62,031 nt of DNA, taken from the NCBI RefSeq assembly GCF_905372115.1, contig NZ_CAJPNR010000009.1, forward strand, positions 1-62,031. Reading direction: 5' to 3'. How positions within the stretch are numbered: position 1 is the stretch's first letter; every line of letters begins with the position of its first letter. Shown one piece after another: positions 42,829 to 50,607 of the stretch. The notes beneath the pieces are model-generated. The model was not told where the DNA came from. It did not search any database and saw only the letters and a list, made by a program, of their open reading frames with translations. The position numbers and the translations under genes were made by a program. This DNA comes from an uncultured Streptococcus sp. (lineage in GTDB: Bacteria > Bacillota > Bacilli > Lactobacillales > Streptococcaceae).

Positions 42829-42836
42829 TAGAGAAA
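42820..42836. terminator. Left half of a split bidirectional terminator
   Basis: AAAAACTGATAGAGAAA, which includes the ydbC stop codon, is the exact complement of the sequence at 43717-43733. Together they would form a strong bidirectional terminator between ydbC and bioY. The IS3-type element now fills the loop. Confidence 0.75.
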
Positions 42837-42837
42837 G

Positions 42838-43715
42838 GGCACTGCCCCCATAAAATGAGACACAAGAAAACCTCCCCTGTATCTGTCATTTTAGAGTGTT
42901 TCGGTATCAAACGTTCAACCTTTTACCGTTGGAGACAGGAGTGTAGGAACTCTCAGAAAAGGGACGAAATCGCAGAGAAAATCGAAGCACTCTGCATGGA
43001 AAATCACTTTATTTACGGTTATCGAACCATCACTCGCTTGCTTAAGAAAGTTTATAACCTCATCGTGAATCGCAAGAAGGTCTATCGTATCATGAAGGAA
43101 AAGGGCTGCCTCTGCCGTGTCCGTCCCAAGAAAGGACCCAAATTAGGGAAGCCTTACTATGTGACAGCCAATAAGCTAGTTCGTGATTTTCAAGCTGATA
43201 AGCCACTCAAGAAGCTGGTCACAGACATTACCTACCTCTACTTTGGAAACTGTAGACTCTATCTATCCTCTATCATGGATCTCTATAATCGTGAAATTGT
43301 GGCTTATACCATCTCAGATTGCCAGGATACGGACTTTGTGCTCGACACGCTTCATCAACTCGACCTACCTCAAGGGGCACTCTTACACAGTGATCAGGGA
43401 TCTGTCTACACCTCAAAAGCATACCATCAGGCTTGTACTGAAAAAGGCATCACCCGCTCCATGTCCCGTAAAGGAACGCCAGCAGATAATGCCTGTATCG
43501 AATGGTTCCATTCTTTTCTCAAGTCTGAAACCTTCTATCTCCATAAGTGGAGAAACTTCACCAAAGATAGTATAACAGATATTGTCAAAAATTACATCAT
43601 ATTTTATAATAAAACTAGAATTCAACAGAAATTAAATGACCTGTCTCCTGTAGATTACAGAAAACTGATCGCATCATAGGGGTTTTCTCTTGTCCCATTA
43701 TTGGGGGTCAGTGCC
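42838..43715 (+). mobile_element. IS3-family element lacking orfA
   Basis: An 878-base element. The left end GGCACTGCCCCCATAAAATG and the right end, read on the minus strand as GGCACTGACCCCCAATAATG, are imperfect terminal inverted repeats of about 37 bases. Between them lies only transposase orfB (42855-43679), whose ATG falls inside the left repeat, so orfA and the programmed frameshift region are missing. No target-site duplication is visible at the flanks. It is probably an internal-deletion derivative. Confidence 0.82.
42855..43679 (+). CDS. IS3-family transposase OrfB, intact frame
   Basis: A 274-residue OrfB with an N-terminal helix-turn-helix (SVILECFGIKRSTFYRW) and the rve integrase core. 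DDE residues: D in LVTDITYLY, D in LLHSDQGSVY, and E in NACIEWFHSFLKSE. OrfB is normally made only as an OrfAB frameshift fusion; here orfA is absent, and the ATG lies in the terminal repeat with no clear SD. The product may not be made or be active. The frame itself is undamaged, so the loss is recent or selected against decay. Confidence 0.88.
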   Translation: MRHKKTSPVSVILECFGIKRSTFYRWRQECRNSQKRDEIAEKIEALCMENHFIYGYRTITRLLKKVYNLIVNRKKVYRIMKEKGCLCRVRPKKGPKLGKPYYVTANKLVRDFQADKPLKKLVTDITYLYFGNCRLYLSSIMDLYNREIVAYTISDCQDTDFVLDTLHQLDLPQGALLHSDQGSVYTSKAYHQACTEKGITRSMSRKGTPADNACIEWFHSFLKSETFYLHKWRNFTKDSITDIVKNYIIFYNKTRIQQKLNDLSPVDYRKLIAS

Positions 43716-43716
43716 A

Positions 43717-43734
43717 TTTCTCTATCAGTTTTTT
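43717..43734. terminator. Right half of a split bidirectional terminator
   Basis: TTTCTCTATCAGTTTTTT is the complement of 42820-42836. On the minus strand it follows the bioY stop codon directly; on the plus strand it carries the T tract that would have ended ydbC transcripts. Confidence 0.75.
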
Positions 43735-44280
43735 CTATTTCTCTGAAAAGTAGGAATGGAATTTCAAGCTCTTAAAAATAGGAATGCTGATAATGGTGAT
43801 AGCAACCATTTTTAGCAAGTCAGGCAGGATAAAAGGAGTTAGGCCAACCGCGACTGATTTAGAGAAATCAAGACCTCCTAAGAAATGCAGTCCTAGGATA
43901 CCACCGACAAAGACGAGAGCGTCACCCAATACATTGGCTATAAAAATTATATAGAAAGGACTGTCCTTATGGGTCAGACTGGATGTCACTAGGGCAAAGA
44001 GTAAGTAGAACCAGAGATATCCAGCGCTTGGGCCAAAGAGAGCCTGAAAACCACCGCTTCCTCCGGCAAAGACCGGCAGGCCAATAGCTCCCAAGAGCAG
44101 ATAAAGGAAAACAGACAAAACTGCTTCACGGGGCTTGAAAATGGTTGCAATCAAACCGACAGCAAAAGTCTGAAGTGTGATAGGAATGGGGCCGATAGAA
44201 AAAGCTAATTGAGATAAGACAGCTAAAAATGCAGCTCCTATAGCTGGGAGGGCAAGAAGAAAAGCTTTGTTCTTGTTCAT
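43735..44280 (-). CDS. bioY: Biotin transporter BioY (ECF S component)
   Basis: A 181-residue membrane protein with about six helices and the BioY landmarks SIGPIPITLQTFAVGL near residue 28 and GGSGGFQALFGPSAGYLW near 73. It is the biotin-binding S component that docks with the shared ECF module encoded elsewhere. A stand-alone gene is normal for group II ECF. It converges on ydbC across the insertion element. No certain BirA operator was found upstream. Confidence 0.92.
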   Translation of the reverse strand: MNKNKAFLLALPAIGAAFLAVLSQLAFSIGPIPITLQTFAVGLIATIFKPREAVLSVFLYLLLGAIGLPVFAGGSGGFQALFGPSAGYLWFYLLFALVTSSLTHKDSPFYIIFIANVLGDALVFVGGILGLHFLGGLDFSKSVAVGLTPFILPDLLKMVAITIISIPIFKSLKFHSYFSEK

Positions 44281-44383
44281 AAATAGTAAACCTCTTTTTA
44301 TTTATATGGTAACTATTTTAAAAGGTAAATAAAAAAAAGTCAAGTCCTTCTGTATCGGACGAGACAATTAGATAGACAAATTC

Positions 44384-44491
44384 TTATTTCCGTTTCTTGC
44401 TTCTGATGAGCAAGATGATGAAGGCGATAAGACCAAAAATATTAAAGAAAAGGATGCCCAAGGCCGCAAAAAGTTTTTTTGTTTTACTCAT
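44384..44491 (-). CDS. 35-residue single-helix membrane peptide
   Basis: ATG 44491, TAA at 44386-44384. The product is MSKTKKLFAALGILFF onward, one hydrophobic helix (about 7-30) between Lys-rich ends, closing SKKRK. SD GAGGAAAA sits seven bases before the start, which is the main reason to believe it. It has no recognised family. It is located upstream of bioY with about 100 bases between them and could share a transcript. Confidence 0.6.
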   Translation of the reverse strand: MSKTKKLFAALGILFFNIFGLIAFIILLIRSKKRK

Positions 44492-44653
44492 CAGTTTTCC
44501 TCATTTCTGGATTGCTTTGTACTATCATATCAAAATTTTCAATGTTTGAATAGGCTTCATTAGAAAAATTAGCTATAGCTTTAAACTATATTATTTTCAA
44601 TAAAAAAGGATTATCTAAAAGAGCTATAAAGAATTGCAGCAGCACACTTTGAT

Positions 44654-44662
44654 TGATATAAT
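44654..44662 (+). promoter_or_regulatory. Extended -10 promoter of the cyclase gene
   Basis: TGATATAAT is a perfect extended -10 element. It gives a start near 44669 and a leader of about 83 bases before ATG 44752. Confidence 0.65.
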
Positions 44663-44751
44663 AATGCAAAAGTAAATAAGAGTTTTTGCTAGAGGTGTGG
44701 GTGCGTAATCAACATCTTCCCAAAGCAAGACTGACTAGATTGGAGAAGGCT

Positions 44752-45483
44752 ATGACAGATTTATTAAAAATTTATCAGGAACTACAGGAGAAAAAATGGG
44801 TTAACTTGTCCCATCAGATTAGGGAAGACAGTCCGCATTTTCCAGCTCTGCCTGCCTTGGAGAAGAAGGACATTTTCACTTTGAAAGACGGTTTTCATGT
44901 TCAGCAGTTTTCTGTAGTTGGCCAATACGGGACTCATATTGATGCTCCGATTCACTTTGTGGAGGGTGGTCGCTGGTTGGAAGAGATTGAACTAAAAGAT
45001 CTTTTCCTGCCTTTGGTAGTTATTGATAAGTCTAAGGAAGTAGCAGAGAATCCAGACTTTATTCTGGACAAGCAGGATATTTTAGATTTTGAAGCGGAGC
45101 ACGGGCAGATTGAGCCAGGAACGTTTGTTGCTTTTCGCTCAGACTGGTCCAAGCGTTGGCCGAGTCAATCAGCTATGCGCAATCTGGATGTTCAGGAGAT
45201 TCAGCATACTCCTGGGTGGGGACGAGATGCTCTAGAGTTCCTTATCCATGAGCGTGGTGTCAAGGCGGTAGGTCACGAAACTTTTGATACAGATGCGGGT
45301 ATTCCTACAGCGGAGCATGGGCTGCTCAATGAATACTATCTTTTGGAGCAGGACATTTATCAGCTAGAAGTTATGACCAATCTGGATCAGCTGCCGGCTA
45401 AAGGTGCTCTCATCTCGATTAGTTTTCCCAACTGGCATCAAGCCAGCGGTTCACCAGTTAGAGCTGTAGCTATTTTACCATAA
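44752..45483 (+). CDS. Cyclase family (kynurenine formamidase-like) hydrolase
   Basis: A 243-residue metal-dependent hydrolase of the cyclase superfamily, with the metal motif GQYGTHIDAPIHF near residue 61 and a later GHETFDTDAG. Members include kynurenine formamidase and polyketide-type cyclases, but no tryptophan-degradation genes are nearby, so the substrate is open. I choose ATG 44752, with TTGGAGAAGG upstream, over upstream in-frame starts. It is a single-gene unit. Confidence 0.85.
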   Translation: MTDLLKIYQELQEKKWVNLSHQIREDSPHFPALPALEKKDIFTLKDGFHVQQFSVVGQYGTHIDAPIHFVEGGRWLEEIELKDLFLPLVVIDKSKEVAENPDFILDKQDILDFEAEHGQIEPGTFVAFRSDWSKRWPSQSAMRNLDVQEIQHTPGWGRDALEFLIHERGVKAVGHETFDTDAGIPTAEHGLLNEYYLLEQDIYQLEVMTNLDQLPAKGALISISFPNWHQASGSPVRAVAILP

Positions 45484-45486
45484 AGA

Positions 45487-45522
45487 AAAAGGAGTCTGAG
45501 ATTTCATTTCAGGCTCCTTGTC
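45487..45522 (+). terminator. Terminator of the cyclase gene
   Basis: AAGGAGTCTGA pairs with TCAGGCTCCTT, with one G-U pair, followed by a weak T-rich tract. Confidence 0.65.
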
Positions 45523-45793
45523 TCATATAATAACTAATAAAAAAATTGCTTTTTATAATCTTTGGAATTTCTTGATGGATATTTGACAATTTATCTTTTA
45601 AAATAGTGATGCAGAAGTTTATTGTCTGAAAAAAATCTGAATTTCTTCTATTAGACTATTATTTGAAAGGAATGTCAAATGAAGCTGAAATAGCTTTAAT
45701 TATAATCTTACAAAAATGTAAGATTCGATAGTAAAATGAAAGATTAGGTTATGGAACGGTCATCATCTTTATTATAAAATGGTAGCAGAAGTC
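45523..45793. other. Gene-free A/T-rich stretch with a perfect palindrome
   Basis: No gene is recognised. AATCTTACA (45704-45712) and TGTAAGATT (45717-45725) form a perfect nine-base inverted repeat with a four-base loop. There is no T tract, so it is not a terminator. Confidence 0.4.
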
Positions 45794-45822
45794 AAAAAGA
45801 GGCTGGAATACCAAACCTCTTC
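45794..45822 (-). terminator. Terminator of gor
   Basis: On the minus strand AAGAGGTTTGG, loop TATT, CCAGCCTCTT is followed by TTTG. It lies about 15 bases after the gor stop codon. Confidence 0.75.
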
Positions 45823-45836
45823 TGATTTTGAATTTT

Positions 45837-47186
45837 TTATCGCATGGTAACGAATTCTTCGGAACCGGTCGGGTGAATAGCAACTGTAGCATCAAAGTCA
45901 GCCTTGGTAGCGCCCATCTTGATAGCAACTGCGAAACCTTGAATCATCTCATCTACTCCGTAGCCAATACCGTGAAGGCCAACGACTTTTTCATCCTCAC
46001 CGGCAGTGATGAGCTTGAACTTGGCCTGTTGGCGGTGCTGGGTAACAGCTGAATACATGGATGTGAAGCTAGATGTGTAAACGTGGATATTTTCTGCTCC
46101 GTAAGTCTTGATAGCCTCTACCTCAGTCAGGCCGACTGTCCCAATAGCGGGATGGGAGAAGACGACAGTTGGAATAGTTGAGTAGTCCATCTTAGCATCT
46201 GTTTTGCCATTGAAAAGACGCTCAGATAGAGTTCGTCCAGCCTTGATAGCAACAGGAGTTAATTCTTTTTCACCTGTTACATCGCCTAGAGCATAGATGC
46301 CTGGTACAACAGTGTTTTGGTACTCATCTACAGAGATGAAGCCACGTTCATTGAGAGTGACGCCAGCTGCTTCCAGATTGAGGTCTTGGACGTTTGGTTT
46401 ACGACCAATTGCCCAAATAACATGCTGGGCTGTGTGGCTGCTGCCATCTTCAAAATAGAGCTTGAGCTGACCATCAGGCAGTTTTTCCAGCTTTTGCGGA
46501 ATCTTATGGGGATGAAGCTGGAGTCCAGAGTTCTCCATTTCTTGGAGCAGGCCGTCAATCAGATAACTGTCAAAGTTGCGCAGTGGTCGATCCTTACGAA
46601 CAAAAAGATCTGTTTTAACTCCTAGAGCATGGAGCACGCCAGCTAGCTCAACTGCTATATATCCTGCTCCGACAATGGCTACAGATTCAGGTAACTCTTC
46701 CCAAGCAAAGACATCGTCGGAATTCTCTCCGTAGCCTGCGCCAGGTATATTTGGAATAGCAGCATGAGCACCGGTCGCGATAACGATATGCTTGGCGCGA
46801 ATGAGCTCGCCGTTGACTTGGACAGTGTTTGCGTCCACAAAACGGGCACGTCCTTCGATCAGCTCGACACCATTCCGCTTGAAGCTGCCATCGTAAGATG
46901 AACGTGCTCGGTCAATGTATGCTTCGCGGTTTTTCCGAAGGGTAGCAAAATCAAAAGCTTGATTATCAGAGGTAAAGCCGTAGTCTGGTCCATAATGCTG
47001 GATAGCTTCAGCTATTTGAGCTCCGTACCACATAATCTTCTTTGGAACACAGCCGACATTGACACAGGTGCCACCCAGTTTCTTTTCTTCAATAACGGCA
47101 ACCTTGGCACCGTATTCACCGGCCCGATTCATGGTAGCAATCCCCCCGCTGCCACCGCCAATAGCAATCATATCAAATTCTTTCAT
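45837..47186 (-). CDS. gor: Glutathione-disulfide reductase
   Basis: A 449-residue flavoprotein. FAD motif GGGSGGIATM at residue 10, redox-active disulfide CVNVGCVP at 41-46, NAD(P)H motif VAIVGAGYIAVELAG near 165-180, and C-terminal active-site HPTGSEE near 438. It reduces oxidised glutathione with NADPH, matching the glutathione peroxidase gene at 55.4 kb. The start is ATG 47186, with GAAGGAG upstream; a longer in-frame extension has no SD. It is divergent from the MacA-like gene. Confidence 0.95.
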   Translation of the reverse strand: MKEFDMIAIGGGSGGIATMNRAGEYGAKVAVIEEKKLGGTCVNVGCVPKKIMWYGAQIAEAIQHYGPDYGFTSDNQAFDFATLRKNREAYIDRARSSYDGSFKRNGVELIEGRARFVDANTVQVNGELIRAKHIVIATGAHAAIPNIPGAGYGENSDDVFAWEELPESVAIVGAGYIAVELAGVLHALGVKTDLFVRKDRPLRNFDSYLIDGLLQEMENSGLQLHPHKIPQKLEKLPDGQLKLYFEDGSSHTAQHVIWAIGRKPNVQDLNLEAAGVTLNERGFISVDEYQNTVVPGIYALGDVTGEKELTPVAIKAGRTLSERLFNGKTDAKMDYSTIPTVVFSHPAIGTVGLTEVEAIKTYGAENIHVYTSSFTSMYSAVTQHRQQAKFKLITAGEDEKVVGLHGIGYGVDEMIQGFAVAIKMGATKADFDATVAIHPTGSEEFVTMR

Positions 47187-47349
47187 CTTGTTAGAATCTC
47201 CTTCTATTATATGAGGTAATTGTACCTTTTTTAGAAGGTGAATGCAAAAATCTGCTACGGATTTTAGCGGAGTGACTATCTGAGATAAAATAGCAACCAT
47301 TTGTGAAAAACTGTAAATTTTTTTAGAAGAATTATGATAGCCTTGTGAT

Positions 47350-47355
47350 ATAATA
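47350..47355 (+). promoter_or_regulatory. -10 element of the MacAB-like operon
   Basis: TGATATAAT is an extended -10 element, giving a start near 47362. The palindrome GAAAATCGTTTTC (about 47364-47376) follows at once, and its other strand resembles a cre site with two mismatches. Confidence 0.65.
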
Positions 47356-47395
47356 TAACAAAAGAAAATCGTTTTCATCAAGAGGAGGAAAAAAG

Positions 47396-48559
47396 ATGAA
47401 AAAGTTAAAGAAATGGCAATTATTTAGCATTATTGGAGCTACGATTGCAGTTGTTGCAGGAGCAATTCTCTTCATGTTTTTAAACGGAGGTAATCCTTCT
47501 GAGGCACCGGTCGATACGACTCCGCTGGTTCAGAAGGCCAAGGAAGGTTCAGTGGCTTCTTCAGTCTTGCTGACAGGAAATGTCACCGCTAGCAATGAGC
47601 AGTACATCTACTATGACAGCACCAAGGGTGACTTGGAAAATGTACTGGTCAATGTAGGCGACCAAGTGACTGCCGGTCAAGCGTTGGTAACTTATAAAAG
47701 TGCAGAGGCTCAGGCAGCTTATGATGCAGCTGCTCGGGCGGTTAGCAAAGCTGATCGTCAATTGCATGACTTGCAAACCAATGGTGTGACTGTAAATACA
47801 ACTGGTGACGAAGAAGCAGATGGGGCGTCTGAAGCTCAGGCTCAGCGTTCTGTGGAGTCTCAGGCAGCTGACCTGCGCGATGCTCGGGCTGATGCAGTTG
47901 ATAATATGAATAAAGCGCAAGCTACTCTCAATGCCTTGACAGTGACCAGCACTGCAGATGGTACGGTCGTAGAAGTCAACCGTGATGTTTCAAAATCAAC
48001 AACTGGTGCCACTCAAACCTTGGTTCACATTGTCAGCAATGGAAATCTGCAGATTAAGGGTGAATTATCCGAATACAATCTGGCTAACTTGTCTGTCGGT
48101 CAAGAAGTGACCATTACATCAAAAGTTTACCCAGACAAGAAATGGACTGGTAAAATCAGCTACATTTCCAACTATCCGAAAGACGGCCAGCAGGCAGCAG
48201 CTCAACCATCTGGAACAGGTGGCAGCGGAACAGCTTCAGGTTCCAAATATCCATTTACAATTGACATTACCAGCGAGATTGGTGAGCTCAAGCAAGGCTT
48301 CTCTGTCAATATCGAAGTTAAAAACAATACTCAGGGACTCATTGTGCCAGTCAGCAGTGTGGTAATGGACGGAGACAAGAACTATGTTTGGGTTCTGGAA
48401 AAAGGAGTTGCCAAGAAAACAGAAGTGACGCTCGGAAATGCTGATGCTGAAAATCAAGAAATCTCATCTGGTTTGACAAAGGATAGTAAAGTTATCATCA
48501 ATCCGACAGATAGCTTGAAAGACGGTCAAGAGGTGAAATCTTATGAAGAAGCTAATTGA
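47396..48559 (+). CDS. MacA-like periplasmic-adaptor subunit of an ABC exporter
   Basis: A 387-residue membrane-fusion (HlyD/RND adaptor) protein. N-terminal helix (about 9-30), lipoyl-like halves (GDLENVLVNVGDQVTAGQALVTY near 80 and STADGTVVEVNRD near 185), a helical hairpin between them, and beta-barrel and membrane-proximal domains after 210. With the ATPase and permease encoded next it forms the streptococcal MacAB-like exporter that has been linked to antimicrobial peptide resistance in pneumococcus (spr0693-0695). SD AGAGGAGGAAA. Confidence 0.9.
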   Translation: MKKLKKWQLFSIIGATIAVVAGAILFMFLNGGNPSEAPVDTTPLVQKAKEGSVASSVLLTGNVTASNEQYIYYDSTKGDLENVLVNVGDQVTAGQALVTYKSAEAQAAYDAAARAVSKADRQLHDLQTNGVTVNTTGDEEADGASEAQAQRSVESQAADLRDARADAVDNMNKAQATLNALTVTSTADGTVVEVNRDVSKSTTGATQTLVHIVSNGNLQIKGELSEYNLANLSVGQEVTITSKVYPDKKWTGKISYISNYPKDGQQAAAQPSGTGGSGTASGSKYPFTIDITSEIGELKQGFSVNIEVKNNTQGLIVPVSSVVMDGDKNYVWVLEKGVAKKTEVTLGNADAENQEISSGLTKDSKVIINPTDSLKDGQEVKSYEEAN

Positions 48560-49241
48560 GTTAAAAAATATTAATAAGAGCTATCGCAATGGAGACCAGG
48601 AATTGCAGGTACTAAAAGACATCAGTCTGGAGGTTGAAGAGGGCGAGTTTGTTGCCATCATGGGACCGTCTGGATCTGGTAAGTCTACTCTGATGAATAT
48701 CATTGGGATGCTGGATCGTCCGACCACTGGTGAATACCATCTAGGAAGCGAAGAAGTAGCTAAGCTAGGTGATAAGAAGCTAGCCAAGGTTAGGAATAAG
48801 CAAATCGGCTTTGTCTTCCAGCAGTTCTTTCTCTTGTCTAAGCTTAATGCCTTGCAAAATGTGGAACTGCCCTTGATCTATGCAGGTGTCGGTCAGTCTA
48901 AACGCAAGTCCTTGGCCGAGCAGTTTCTGACCAAGGTGGAGTTGGACACGCGGATGCATCACCTGCCTTCAGAGCTTTCTGGAGGACAGAAGCAGCGGGT
49001 TGCTATTGCTCGTGCTTTGGTCAATAATCCCTCTCTGATTCTGGCTGACGAACCGACGGGGGCCCTGGATACCAAGACTGGCGAGCAGATTATGGAGCTC
49101 TTAACTGAGCTCAATCGAGAAGGGAAAACTATTATCATGGTAACCCACGAGCCTGAGATTGCTGCCTATGCCAAACGGCAGATTGTCATTCGTGACGGTG
49201 TTATCTCATCTGATAGCGCTAAGGAAGGAGGACTAGTCTAA
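48543..49241 (+). CDS. MacB-like exporter, ATPase
   Basis: A 232-residue LolD/MacB-type ATPase with Walker A GPSGSGKST near 39, signature LSGGQKQR near 142 and Walker B LILADEPTGALD near 162. In MacB of Gram-negatives this domain is fused to the permease; here it is a separate gene, as usual in Firmicutes. It overlaps the adaptor gene by 17 bases and the permease gene by one base. Confidence 0.95.
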   Translation: MKKLIELKNINKSYRNGDQELQVLKDISLEVEEGEFVAIMGPSGSGKSTLMNIIGMLDRPTTGEYHLGSEEVAKLGDKKLAKVRNKQIGFVFQQFFLLSKLNALQNVELPLIYAGVGQSKRKSLAEQFLTKVELDTRMHHLPSELSGGQKQRVAIARALVNNPSLILADEPTGALDTKTGEQIMELLTELNREGKTIIMVTHEPEIAAYAKRQIVIRDGVISSDSAKEGGLV

Positions 49242-50509
49242 TGCAAAACTGGAAATTTGCCATTAGCTCCATTCTTGGACACAAGATGCGGTCTTTCCTG
49301 ACCATGATTGGGATTATTATCGGAGTGGCTTCGGTTGTGGTTATCATGGCCTTAGGAGATTCCATTACCCGACGGGTCAATGAGAGTTTTACCAAAAGTC
49401 AGAAAAACATGCGCCTCGTCTTTTCTCCTAAAAAGAGCAAGGACGGCTCCTATACACAAACGGCTGATCTCTATTCTGTAAATGTGGAAGATGAAAGCGA
49501 AGAAGTGGTGGAACCACCCAAGGCTCAGGAAGCATGGGTTAAGGAATTGACCCATATCAAGGGAGTGGACGGCTACTATGTGACCAACTCAGCTATGGAA
49601 ACCTTTAGCTACGAAAATAAGAAGGCTGAGCGCGTCAACTTTGTCGGTGCAAATATGACCTATATTCAGGTGAAAAAATACAAAATAATTGCTGGTCGTG
49701 CTCTGAGACAGCAAGACTATCAAGGCTTTGCCAGTGTTGTGCTGCTAGACGAAGGTCTGGCTGCGACCCTTTTTTCTTCCGCTGAAGAGGCAATCAATAA
49801 AATTGTGACAGTGGGTGCCAGTAACTATCGGGTGATTGGGGTTTATAGAGATCCTGAAACTGCTGCTGCATCTGGCTCTATGCAGGTCTATGGAGGTAAT
49901 GCTATTACAACCAATACACTCATAGCCGCAAACTTTGGAGTAGATGAAATTTCAGAGATTGTTCTTCGAGTGAATGATACTAGCTTAGTTCCAGAACTTG
50001 GCCCTAAGGTTGCCAAGAAATTAACAGAAATTGCTGGTCTCCAACAGGGAGAATATCAAGTGACAGATGATAGTGCCCTCTATCAGGAAGTGCAAAATAT
50101 TTATGGTGCCATGACAGGAGTTATCGGTGCCATCGCCGGAATCTCACTCTTTGTTGGTGGTATTGGCGTTATGAATATCATGCTGGTATCGGTCACTGAG
50201 CGGACTCGTGAAATCGGTCTACGGAAGGCTCTGGGAGCAACGCGTGGCAATATTTTGATGCAATTTTTGATTGAGTCTATGATTTTGACACTGATTGGTG
50301 GGTTGATTGGCCTGCTTCTAGCTGCAGGACTTGCGTCTGTATTAGGCTCAGCCATGAGTCAAATGCTGGAAGGAACACCAGTGACGGTATCTCTACCAGT
50401 CAGCATCGTCAGCCTTCTCTTCTCAGCAACTATCGGTGTTCTCTTCGGAATCTTGCCGGCCAACAAGGCCTCCAAACTGGATCCAATTGAAGCACTGAGA
50501 TATGAATAA
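49241..50509 (+). CDS. MacB-like exporter, FtsX-type permease
   Basis: A 422-residue MacB/FtsX permease: one N-terminal helix (about 18-42), a large extracytoplasmic MacB core domain (about 50-280), then three helices (about 290-315, 338-372 and 382-405). The landmark TERTREIGLRKALGATRGNIL follows the second helix. Such mechanotransmission exporters move peptides or lipids outward. It is the last gene of the operon. Confidence 0.94.
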   Translation: MQNWKFAISSILGHKMRSFLTMIGIIIGVASVVVIMALGDSITRRVNESFTKSQKNMRLVFSPKKSKDGSYTQTADLYSVNVEDESEEVVEPPKAQEAWVKELTHIKGVDGYYVTNSAMETFSYENKKAERVNFVGANMTYIQVKKYKIIAGRALRQQDYQGFASVVLLDEGLAATLFSSAEEAINKIVTVGASNYRVIGVYRDPETAAASGSMQVYGGNAITTNTLIAANFGVDEISEIVLRVNDTSLVPELGPKVAKKLTEIAGLQQGEYQVTDDSALYQEVQNIYGAMTGVIGAIAGISLFVGGIGVMNIMLVSVTERTREIGLRKALGATRGNILMQFLIESMILTLIGGLIGLLLAAGLASVLGSAMSQMLEGTPVTVSLPVSIVSLLFSATIGVLFGILPANKASKLDPIEALRYE

Positions 50510-50515
50510 TACAAC

Positions 50516-50543
50516 AAAAGTCTGGGGAACCAGACTTTTTTTG
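50516..50543 (+). terminator. Terminator of the MacAB-like operon
   Basis: AGTCTGG pairs perfectly with CCAGACT around GGAA, followed by TTTTTT. Confidence 0.88.
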
Positions 50544-50549
50544 ATGTAA

Positions 50550-50579
50550 AAAATCCTGCTGGAATACCAGTAGGATTTA
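50550..50579 (-). terminator. Terminator of lysS
   Basis: On the minus strand AAATCCTACTGG, loop TATT, CCAGCAGGATTT is followed by TTTTAC. Confidence 0.8.
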
Positions 50580-50607
50580 CTTTGTTAAAATCTGTCTAAA
50601 GTTAAGA

